Of a stretch of DNA of 39,025 nucleotides, positions 28,164-37,254 are shown in pieces. The position numbers and the translations under genes are program-made. Positions within the stretch are counted from its first letter, which is position 1. Every line of letters starts with the position of its first letter. Where the stretch lies: contig CAMKGA010000001.1 in assembly GCA_946412015.1 (NCBI GenBank), positions 65,041-104,065 of the forward strand, read 5' to 3'. The notes beneath the pieces are model-generated. The model was given only the letters and a program-made list of their open reading frames with translations. It made no database searches and was not told the DNA's origin. The DNA is from an uncultured Caryophanales bacterium. Lineage in GTDB: Bacteria > Bacillota_I > Bacilli_A > RF39 > UBA660.

Positions 28164-29490
28164 TTATATATTCTTTTTTCTAATAATTGTTTTTATACAT
28201 AGTATAATCAATATTATTCCACATACACTTCCAATAGTAATTAAAACGTACTTAATTATATTATCACTTGTATTAGGATTATTACTAATACTCTTTATTT
28301 CATTTTTACTTACAACATTAAACTTAGTTGTAGCCTCTCCATTACTAAACACTACTTTTAAAGTATGTTCTTTATCATCTAAACTATCTAAATAACTACT
28401 GTTTAACTCTATTATAGTACTACCCTCTTTAGATGAAAAATCACTATCACTTAATAATTTATCATCAACATATACTTTACCACCATCTTTAAAATAACTA
28501 TAATCTGCATCTATTTTAAATATTAATGGTTTATTACTCTTCTTAGTATAAGTTTTTTTATCACCACTTAAAAACTTATAAAGCTTATCTCCTACATACT
28601 TAACAAGAATAGTATATCCATCTTTCTGATTACCTGTAATATCATATGCATAATCATTATTATCTTTAACACTAACCTTATATACAGCCTCTTTAGGATT
28701 ACTATTATAATCCGGATCAAGGTTTAAATCATTTAAATATAAATCAGTAAATGAGTATTTCCAATTATTTTTATCATTAACCTTAACTGTTTTAATATTA
28801 GCTTCATTTTCTGTATATAATGTAAGTTCTAAATCATTTGGTTTTTTATAAATATTATCTTCAAATACAACATTTACATCTACATTATAATCTAACTTCT
28901 TAGCATTATATTTATAGTTTAAAGTATATATATTATCATTTTTATCAACTGTATAATCATATCCTTCTACCCTAGTATTTGAGCTAAGTGAGTACTCAGC
29001 AGGTTTACTAAAATCAGGTTTATCATTAACAATTAAATAAGGATAAAGATTCGCAGAAAACTTCCAATTAGATGTTTTATATTCAAATCCATCTGGAGTA
29101 GATAAATAGCTTTCTTCTCTTGCCGGCATAATCTGAATTGATCTATGAAATGAATCATCTTGATTGCTTAATGTATATTGCAATATCCAAGGACGAAGAC
29201 CATCTCTATTATCAGCATCATCAAATGCAACATTAAAATCATAAAATCTTTTAGCATTCGCAATTATTATAATAGTACCCTCATTATATAAAACATCATA
29301 GTGTTCTTCTTTATAATTATATCTTGAATAATCATCACGAGAATAATAATTTTCTGGAAGATTATTAACACCATAAAAACTATACTCAGTCTCCATTTTT
29401 ATATTACTAATCCTTAGTCCATCAAATCTAACTACACAATCCCAGATATCTGGATTAGATGTAGTATCACAATTATCTTTAGAATTATAA
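28164..29490 (-). pseudogene. surface protein fragment (C-terminal TM) truncated at its 5' end by an IS
   Basis: Reading frame stays open upstream of ATG 29396 (YNSKDNCDTTSNPDIWDCVVRFDGLRISNIK-METEYSF...) to the IS boundary without a start or signal peptide; C-terminal NTSDNIIKYVLITIGSVCGIILIILCIKTIIRKKNI membrane anchor. Confidence 0.7.
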
Positions 29491-29510
29491 CCGGACAGTT
29501 TTTCATTTAG

Positions 29511-29544
29511 AAAGGACTCGAGGATTTATATTCCCGAGTCCTTT
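29511..29544. terminator. hairpin just inside the left IS end (possible transcription insulator)
   Basis: AAAGGACTCG (29511-29520) / CGAGTCCTTT (29535-29544). Confidence 0.5.
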
Positions 29545-29613
29545 CTTTGCTTATACGGCATTTTTCTGCTAAAATATAGTTATAACAAAAAATAATAGAA
29601 AGCAGGTAGCCGT

Positions 29614-30771
29614 ATGAATAAAATATATAATACTCAAGAAAAAATTGCAACTAAATTAAAGAATTTTTTATTAGAATGTTTTGGTAATATTAGAAAAACT
29701 CAACTTAAAATCATTCCTTATATTGTTATTGGTATGATTTTAGCTGGTTCTACTGTTGCATCCGATATCGCAATGAAATTAAAGGATAGCTTTTCACTAA
29801 TACAACATGACTCTATTATCAAAAGAATAAAAAGATTCTTTATAAATAAATTATTTAATCCTTATGCCTTTTACGATAAGGTTATTAGATATGTTTTTTT
29901 AAACTATACTGTAAAGCATGAGGATAAACGTGTTCATATCATTTTTGACCATATGTTCTCTCACGATAATTATACTGTTTTTATGATTACTATGAGAATT
30001 GGAAAACAAGGTATACCTTTATGGTTTAGATGTTATAAGGGAAAAGATGATCCTAAAGCATTCGATGAGGAAATGTTAAAAAAAGGAATCTCCTATGCAT
30101 CATCGTTATTTCCAGCTGATTATGACCTAATTTTCCTTGCCGATAGATGGTTCAATTCTACTTCACTTCTTGATTACATTGATTCTTTAGGAAGAACCTA
30201 TGTTGTCAGACTAAAAGGAAATATAAGATGTTATGTTTATGATAAAAAAGAAGGTCATAAAATTTGGACAACCACCGGTAATTTATATGCTTATGAGAAT
30301 AAATCAGCATTTTACAATGATATTGAAATCACTAACAACCAATTTAAAACAAATATCACAGTAAACAAAAAGAAAGGCGTTAAAGAGCCATGAATTATTG
30401 CCACAAACGGAGATACTAAAAGAGCTATTAAGGATTATGGCTATCACTTTGGTAGTATTGAAACACTATTTAAAAATCAAAAATCTAATGGTTTATATTT
30501 AGAATCGACTGTAAAAGCTGATATTAAATATTTTGAATCAATGTATACTATGGCTTGCTTTTCTGTACTTTTTCTTACAATATATGGAGCAGATTATACT
30601 AAAAACTCTAACTGTTATAAAGGAGTTAAAGTAACTACTCATAAAAATATCAATGGCACTAAAACACGAGTTATGTCTTTATTTAGTATAGGATTAATGT
30701 TATTTAATAAAGCAATTAATTCCCTGAAATACATTCGGATACCTTTTACACTAAAATTATACGATACCTAA
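29614..30771 (+). pseudogene. DDE transposase with in-frame TGA at 30391-30393
   Basis: ORF 29614-30393 (VHIIFDHMFSHDNY..., LIFLADRWFNSTSLLDYI...) continues in the same frame after TGA: ...KKGVKEP[TGA]IIATNGDTKRAIKDYGYHFGSIETLFKNQKSNGLYLESTVKADIKYFESMYTMACFSVLFLTIYG... Confidence 0.88.
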
Positions 30772-30872
30772 ATACTCACTTATACAATTGATGAATGTTT
30801 TAAAATTTCAAAGTCTGAATTCTTTTTGTTGTGTGCATTTTTTAACACAGCATGCATTATTAATAAAATAAG

Positions 30873-30917
30873 CCGTGAATATCGTCAACTGCTGGACGAA
30901 TATATTCACGGTTTTTA
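30873..30917 (+). terminator. terminator after the transposase
   Basis: CCGTGAATAT (30873-30882) / ATATTCACGG (30902-30911) followed by TTTTTAT. Confidence 0.75.
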
Positions 30918-30995
30918 TATCATTTATTCCTTATATTTCAACTATTTTATAAAACTGTCCGGTTATAAGTCGCTAAGAGTATTTAGACTATCAGT

Positions 30996-31994
30996 CTAAT
31001 TTCCTGCACTAGATATTAGAGATTTAGAAATAGTTATAACTGGTCGCACAACCCCATATTCGTCGTAGACGTGGTAGCGGTAGGGCAAGTCATAGGTGTT
31101 AACGTACCAAACACTATTCGACACACTATTTCTTGGACTAGAAGTCCAATACCAAGAATTAATGTGTAACCAACTTGGTGCTTCTGCTGATTTAGAACAA
31201 TATCCTGATTGTATACAAGAATCACTATAACCTAGACTTTTCAAATCTTCTAAAGTAATTAATCTTGCATCACTTGCGGCTGGGGCTTTAGCAGTTTTCC
31301 ATGCATCTACTACATATTTTACTTCTGATGATGCATAATCTTTTTTACATCCATCATATACCCGAGTATTATTTACATATCCGCAAGTTTCACTTGAATA
31401 ATATGCCATGCCACCATAGCCATTTTTATCATATGCAGTTCCTACTGAACCAACTGTATATCTGTTTACATGTCCTGCGCCATACTCGTTTACTTCTGCA
31501 ACCTTTAATGGTTCTGCTTTTAGAAGTGTTACTGTAGATTCTTTTGCTCCTGAATCTTTAATTACATAATAATTAATATTATTATATGTTACTTGATTAC
31601 CTATAGTATAAGCAGTATAAGTAGGTGTTTTATCACTTCCATATTTATAATCTCCTGTACTTCTACCTGCTACTGTACATCCTGCAAGATATACTGATGA
31701 ATCAGGATTGATTTGTGTTGTTTCACATACTACTTGATTACCTGAGTATTCTATTGTTAATTGTGATACTTCTGTTGGAAATTTACCTGTATCTAGTAGG
31801 TAACCTGCGATTGCTAGTTCAACAGATCTACCATATACATCAACTGATCTTTTATCTGCAGATATTCTTACCTTTCTAATTATATTCATAACAAGTGGTG
31901 TCACTATAAGAGCAATGATTGCCATAATTACTAATACAGCAATAAGCTCTATTAATGTAAAACCTTTACCTCTTTTTAAAAATTTCTTTTCCAT
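30996..31994 (-). CDS. type IV prepilin-like surface protein with C-terminal lectin-like domain; candidate DGR target
   Basis: Prepilin N-terminus GKGFTLIELIAVLVIMAIIALIVTPLV; C-terminus SWLHINSWYWTSSPRNSVSNSVWYVNTYDLPYRYHVYDEYGVVRPVITISKSLI. Confidence 0.88.
   Translation of the reverse strand: MEKKFLKRGKGFTLIELIAVLVIMAIIALIVTPLVMNIIRKVRISADKRSVDVYGRSVELAIAGYLLDTGKFPTEVSQLTIEYSGNQVVCETTQINPDSSVYLAGCTVAGRSTGDYKYGSDKTPTYTAYTIGNQVTYNNINYYVIKDSGAKESTVTLLKAEPLKVAEVNEYGAGHVNRYTVGSVGTAYDKNGYGGMAYYSSETCGYVNNTRVYDGCKKDYASSEVKYVVDAWKTAKAPAASDARLITLEDLKSLGYSDSCIQSGYCSKSAEAPSWLHINSWYWTSSPRNSVSNSVWYVNTYDLPYRYHVYDEYGVVRPVITISKSLISSAGN
31062..31106 (-). other. candidate DGR variable region core (NNC codon block)
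   Basis: TAC GTT AAC ACC TAT GAC TTG CCC TAC CGC TAC CAC GTC TAC GAC: 12 of 15 codons end in C and 23/45 nt are G/C, inside an AT-rich gene. Confidence 0.6.
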
Positions 31995-32036
31995 AATAAC
32001 CTTATCCTCTCTAAGATAGTTCTCCTATCTATAGAA

Positions 32037-32065
32037 ATAATATCATGGTTTTATGCTCTTGTAAA
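32037..32065 (-). promoter_or_regulatory. sigma70-type promoter of the prepilin-like gene
   Basis: Minus strand TTTACA, 17-nt spacer, TATTAT, then a GATAAGG RBS before ATG 31994. Confidence 0.55.
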
Positions 32066-32097
32066 CCGAATTTTGTCGAATTTTCGATTTTATTTCA

Positions 32098-33858
32098 TTA
32101 TTTATAATTCTCTAAAAAATCATGTAAATTAATACTAACATTATGTGGAAGTATCTTATCTAGTTCGTCAATACTTGCTTCTTTCATTTTATTGATACTA
32201 CGATATTTCTTAAGTAATTCTGTCTTTCTTTTTTCACCAATACCTTCGATATTATCAAGTACACTAGATAGACTTCCTTTAGATCTAATTTGTCTATGAT
32301 AATTAATTGTAAAATTATGTACTTCGTCTTGCATTCTTTCAAGTAAATAAAATAGATTACTTCTTTTATCTATATCAATTTCTTCTATTGGATCAAATGC
32401 AAGTAGTTTACTTGTAGCATGGTGATCATCTTTTTTTAAACCTACTACTGGTATATCAAGATTAAGTGAGTTTATTACATCTCTTGCTACATTAATCTGC
32501 CCAACACCACCATCTACGATTATTAGATTAGGTTTAACTAAATTATCAGAAAGCACTCTAAAGTATCTACGATATATTACTTCTCTCATAGTATTATAAT
32601 CATCATTTTTATCTATACTTATCTTAAACTTACGATAATCATTTTTAGAAGGCATTCCTTCTTTAAATACAACCATACCTGATACATTATAATTACCAAA
32701 TAGATGAGCATTATCAAATATTTCTATTCTATCTAATATATCTAATTTTAAAATATTTCTTAATTCTTCATTTGCATCTATTGTTCTTTTTTCATCTTTT
32801 TTAATTAGTTCAAATTTTTCATTAAGGGCTATTTTAGCATTATTATTAGCCATATTAACAAGTTTTAGTTTTTCTCCTTTTTTAGGTGTTTTAACTGATA
32901 TTCCTAAATATTGTTCTAATAGATTATTATCTACTATATTTGGAACTAATATTTCTTTTGGTTTAATTATTCCTTTATCATAGAAATTAGCAATATATCT
33001 TGTTAATTCTTCTTCTGTTGTTTCTATTAAAGGAAAAATCTTAAAATGACGTTCTAATATTTTAGAATTTCTAATAAAAAATACTTGTATACTAATATAA
33101 CCTTTATCAGTATAATATCCAAATATATCTCTATTTGTATTATCTTTTAATTCTACTTTTTGACGAGTTAATGTAACTTTTATATAATCAAGTAAGTTTT
33201 TATATTCTAATGCTTTTTCATAGTGCATTAATCCTGCTTCTTTTTCCATCTCTATTTTTAGCTTATTACATAAATTAGTATCATCACCATTTAAAAACTT
33301 GATTATTTCACTTTTCATATTTTCTATTTTCTGTTTATCTACATCATATACACAGTATCCTAAACACTGCCCTATATGGTAATAAAGGCATGGCTTTTTC
33401 GGGTATGTTCTACATTTTCTTAAAGGGTATACTCTATTTAATAAATTAACAGTTCCTCTTGCTGCTGTTACATTAGGATATGGTCCATATAAATTTTTCT
33501 TACTTTTTTTTCTATTTATATTTCTAACTACTTTTAAAGTAGGAACTATATCATCTGTAAGTTCTATATAAGGATAACTCTTATCATCTCGAAGTAAAAT
33601 ATTGTATTTAGGATCATATTTTTTTATTAAATTATTTTCAAGTATTAATGATTCTACTTCGCTTTCTACAACTATATATTCAAAGTCTACTATTTCACTT
33701 ACTAATTTAGCAGTTTTACCATAATGTTTACCTCTAAAATAAGAATTTACTCTATTTTTTAAATTCTTGGCTTTACCAACATATATAATTACATTATCTT
33801 TATTTTTCATTAAATAACATCCTGGCATGCTAGGAAGTAATAATAACTTATCATGCAT
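32098..33858 (-). CDS. uvrC: excinuclease ABC subunit C
   Basis: LPSMPGCYLMKNKDNVIIYVGKAKNLKNRVNSYF GIY-YIG domain; IVDGGVGQINVA; DNIEGIGEKRKTELLKKY. Confidence 0.97.
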   Translation of the reverse strand: MHDKLLLLPSMPGCYLMKNKDNVIIYVGKAKNLKNRVNSYFRGKHYGKTAKLVSEIVDFEYIVVESEVESLILENNLIKKYDPKYNILLRDDKSYPYIELTDDIVPTLKVVRNINRKKSKKNLYGPYPNVTAARGTVNLLNRVYPLRKCRTYPKKPCLYYHIGQCLGYCVYDVDKQKIENMKSEIIKFLNGDDTNLCNKLKIEMEKEAGLMHYEKALEYKNLLDYIKVTLTRQKVELKDNTNRDIFGYYTDKGYISIQVFFIRNSKILERHFKIFPLIETTEEELTRYIANFYDKGIIKPKEILVPNIVDNNLLEQYLGISVKTPKKGEKLKLVNMANNNAKIALNEKFELIKKDEKRTIDANEELRNILKLDILDRIEIFDNAHLFGNYNVSGMVVFKEGMPSKNDYRKFKISIDKNDDYNTMREVIYRRYFRVLSDNLVKPNLIIVDGGVGQINVARDVINSLNLDIPVVGLKKDDHHATSKLLAFDPIEEIDIDKRSNLFYLLERMQDEVHNFTINYHRQIRSKGSLSSVLDNIEGIGEKRKTELLKKYRSINKMKEASIDELDKILPHNVSINLHDFLENYK

Positions 33859-33877
33859 AGTATCACCCTATTTTCTA

Positions 33878-34750
33878 TTATATTTTTTTTGATACATTTT
33901 TATATATTGCTTTTAAATCAGCAAGGCGTGTGTTAATTACCTTATTTACCCAAAACTTTACTTCATAAGGTACATCTATCTTGTTTATCATTTCTACTGT
34001 TTCAATTGCTTTATCAACATCTATAGCATCAAATGATTCTAATATTTGCATGCATACATCACTATATTTTTCTGCAAATACTTTAAATTCTTCTAAAAAG
34101 CTTAAATTTTCAGTTTTTTTAGATAGGTGCAATTGATTATTAACACCGTCTGTAAAAGAATAGATGTCATATCCTCTATATAGCATAGGAATCATGTTAT
34201 TAATATTTTTATTGAGTTGACACATAGAAGAATTATCGTAATCTGGTGACAACTTTAATCCTTCTGGTGTTTTTATAAAAGATATATTAGTAGAATTTTT
34301 ATCACTTTCAAGTATCAAACCATAAAACGCCCATCGTTTCATAAGCTCATTCGATAATATTTCTACATTAATATTTCCATCATATGTCCATGCAGCCTCA
34401 ATTATATTTAAAATACTACTATCTTTGACATCATAATTAATATTATTTTCGTTAAATAATATTTGAATATATTCTCTTAATTTATCACTTGTCATAATTA
34501 AATCTTCACTTTTTAAAAAGTTAGTGGTAATAACCCCTAACCTACCTGGCATAACTGCTGCTTCATAGTGGGCCATTTCAATACCTGCTTGAATGCCTAA
34601 CTGTTCAGCAATTAATTCAGCGTAAGATTCATAATTAACTACTCCATATTTAAATATATATTTTTTTCCATCTTTTTTAAGACCTATTTTAGGTTTACGG
34701 CCTCTATATTTTTCATCTAGTATTTCGTAACTATCATCTATATTAATCAT
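33878..34750 (-). CDS. HipA-like kinase domain protein without an adjacent HipB
   Basis: IFKYGVVNYESYAELIAEQLGIQAGIEMAHYEAAVMPGRLGVITTNFL and LKLSPDYDNSSM resemble HipA-like catalytic segments. Confidence 0.68.
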   Translation of the reverse strand: MINIDDSYEILDEKYRGRKPKIGLKKDGKKYIFKYGVVNYESYAELIAEQLGIQAGIEMAHYEAAVMPGRLGVITTNFLKSEDLIMTSDKLREYIQILFNENNINYDVKDSSILNIIEAAWTYDGNINVEILSNELMKRWAFYGLILESDKNSTNISFIKTPEGLKLSPDYDNSSMCQLNKNINNMIPMLYRGYDIYSFTDGVNNQLHLSKKTENLSFLEEFKVFAEKYSDVCMQILESFDAIDVDKAIETVEMINKIDVPYEVKFWVNKVINTRLADLKAIYKNVSKKI

Positions 34751-34769
34751 ATTAATCTCCTCAATTTGT

Positions 34770-34797
34770 ATTATACATTATACAAAAATTATGTCAA
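34770..34797 (-). promoter_or_regulatory. sigma70 promoter of the HipA-like gene
   Basis: Minus strand TTGACA, 16-nt spacer, TATAAT, GAGGAG RBS before ATG 34750. Confidence 0.65.
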
Positions 34798-34814
34798 ATT
34801 AAAAACGTGATTAT

Positions 34815-35643
34815 TCACGCATTAATTTTTTTTATTTTTATAACAATATATCTTGTGCCTTTATAAATAATTATATCTCCAATATAATAGTCATTGCTTT
34901 CAATAGTATTATTATATACATATCTTTTTTCTTTCGTTATAAGAGATACTTTATTTTTCTTTATTGTTACAACTGGGTTTGTCAAAGCCAATTCTGTCAC
35001 ATTCTTGTTTAATATTTTATCAAAATTAAGTATATATAACATATTACCATCATCAGAAGGACTCATTGTCTAAGAGTTGTAATAAATATTTTTCAACCAT
35101 TTTGGACTTAAAGAAGTTTTAAAATAGCCACCTATTGATGGGGTTGGAGTTTGATATTCAAAATATAAAGAATTAGTTATTTCATCAATATTAAGAATCC
35201 TTGCTCCATAACCATATTTATCAACTGATATATCTGAAGAGTCAATATTATCTGTAGCCCACCCATCTAATATTTCTTTTATAAATGAAAATTTATAATC
35301 TAAATTACAACCTGAATTTATAAATTCTCCACTATCCATATTACAGTTACTAGATTTATAATATGGTACCTGTCCTAAAGCGTCACTATTATATAAACTA
35401 TTCGTCGTTAATGTATTTTCATATAAAGTCGAAAAGGAATAAATCTCATCTCCACCATATTTCTTTATATCTTCCATTAATAGAGGTCTATCTTTAATCA
35501 AAGTATATGAATCGTCATTAACTGATACAACATTAAAAAAATATCTTTATATTTAACTTAATCACCCTGAATAATTTCGTCTGCATATATTTTATTTAAT
35601 GATATAAAAAACAAAACTAACATAAAAAATATTTTTTCATCAT
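34815..35643 (-). pseudogene. decayed secreted protein with a domain related to the C-terminal part of the prepilin-like protein
   Basis: Composite reading: MMKK / IFFMLVLFFISLNKIYADEIIQGD[TAA]VKYKDIFF / NVVSVNDDSYTLIKDRPLL...NIYYNS[TAG]TMSPSDDGNMLYILNFDKI...; ORFs 34815-35066 and 35070-35501 are one frame split by TAG at 35070. Confidence 0.8.
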
Positions 35644-35706
35644 ACAATCACCATTTATCCTATATTGATAATTATACAACAAAAAACATTTCAATCAATT
35701 GTTAGT

Positions 35707-37254
35707 TTATACAATCTTTTCAAATACTTTTATTCCATCTACTGCAGCAGACATAATTCCACCTGCATAACCAGCACCCTCACCTACTGGATATATCCCC
35801 ATTATATTAGATTCAAAAGAATCATTTCTAATAATTCTAACTGGTGATGATGTACGTGATTCTACTGCAGCTATTACTGCATCATCATGCGCAAAACCTG
35901 CAATTTTTTTATCAAAATAATCTATTCCTTCTTTTAGAGAATTACATATTTCTAAAGGGAGTATATCATTTATATTAGCAAATGTAGTACTACCTTTAAA
36001 TATTGGTTTAATACTTTTTAATTCATGAGAAACTTTATTATTTTTAAAATCTTTATATAACTGAATTGGTATATTACCTTTACCAACTTTGTAAGCTATG
36101 CTTTCTAATTTCTCCTGGTATTCCATACCAGAAAATATATTATCACCATAATCTTTATTATTAACTGTAACAATAACTGCACTATTAGCAATACCACTAT
36201 CTCTTTTATAATTACTCATACCATTAATTGCTAGCATATTATCTTTACTTGATGCATTTACTACATATCCACCTGGGCACATACAAAATGTATACACTCC
36301 TCTATTATAAGAAGATTTGTAAGTTAATTTATATGATGCAGTTAAATCATCTTTACCATACTGACTTTTATTAATCATACTTTGCTTATGCATAATACGT
36401 ATTCCTACTGCAAATGGTTTAGATTCCATTTTTATTCCTTTTTTATATAACATTTTAAATGTATCTCTAGCACTATGTCCTAAAGCAAGTACTAAAGTAT
36501 CACACTTAATTTCATCTTTATCATTAACTACTATACTATTTACTTTATTATTATTTAAAATAATATCAGTAAGTTTGGTATTATATTTAATAACTCCTCC
36601 CATTTTTATTATTTCTCTTCTAATATTTATAATAACATTTCTTAAGATATCAGTACCAATATGTGGTTTTGTATCATATAATATTTCTTCAGGAGCACCA
36701 AATTTGACAAAAGTTTCAAGTACTAATTTTATTCTTCCTTCTTTATCTTTTATCAGTGTGTTTAATTTTCCATCTGAAAAAGTTCCTGCTCCACCTTCAC
36801 CAAATTGAATATTAGAATCAGTATTTAAAATGCCAGTTGAAAAAAACTTTTCAACTGTTTTAACTCTATCTTCTACTTTTTCTCCTCTCTCTATAATAGT
36901 TACTTTATATCCATATTTTAATAACATATATGAGGCAAATAAACCAGCTGGACCCATGCCAACAACAATAATACTTTTATTACTATTTTTATTATTAGGT
37001 TCAAATTTATAATTTTCTATAGGCGTTTTTAAAATATCTTTATCTTTATTATTTTTTAATATTTTAGCTTCATCTTTTAACTTTACATCAATCTCATATA
37101 TATAATATAAATCTGGTTTATATCTTGCATCAATACTTCTTTTATTAATCTTATAATCTATCAATTCATCACTTTTTATTTTTAATCTAGATAATATTTT
37201 ATCTTTAATATTATTACTATCTATATTAACTTTTATCTGTCTTATTCTTATCAT
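35707..37254 (-). CDS. FAD-dependent dehydrogenase-like protein (COG2509-type)
   Basis: IIVVGMGPAGLFASYMLLKYGYKVTIIERGEKVEDRVKTV; NIQFGEGGAGTFSDGKLNT; GIYPVGEGAGYAGGIMSAAVDGIK. Confidence 0.92.
   Translation of the reverse strand: MIRIRQIKVNIDSNNIKDKILSRLKIKSDELIDYKINKRSIDARYKPDLYYIYEIDVKLKDEAKILKNNKDKDILKTPIENYKFEPNNKNSNKSIIVVGMGPAGLFASYMLLKYGYKVTIIERGEKVEDRVKTVEKFFSTGILNTDSNIQFGEGGAGTFSDGKLNTLIKDKEGRIKLVLETFVKFGAPEEILYDTKPHIGTDILRNVIINIRREIIKMGGVIKYNTKLTDIILNNNKVNSIVVNDKDEIKCDTLVLALGHSARDTFKMLYKKGIKMESKPFAVGIRIMHKQSMINKSQYGKDDLTASYKLTYKSSYNRGVYTFCMCPGGYVVNASSKDNMLAINGMSNYKRDSGIANSAVIVTVNNKDYGDNIFSGMEYQEKLESIAYKVGKGNIPIQLYKDFKNNKVSHELKSIKPIFKGSTTFANINDILPLEICNSLKEGIDYFDKKIAGFAHDDAVIAAVESRTSSPVRIIRNDSFESNIMGIYPVGEGAGYAGGIMSAAVDGIKVFEKIV

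Larger units (their letters stand above)
29491..30962 (+). mobile_element. 1472-bp insertion sequence, IS4-like DDE transposase
   Basis: Terminal inverted repeats CCGGACAGTTTT (29491-29502) / AAAACTGTCCGG (30951-30962), flanked by TTATAA at 29485-29490 and 30963-30968. Confidence 0.88.

Noticed and set aside
31034-31225. 63-aa ORF overlapping the variable block of the prepilin-like gene
   Set aside because: Out-of-frame reading of the same region; the in-frame protein explains the sequence.
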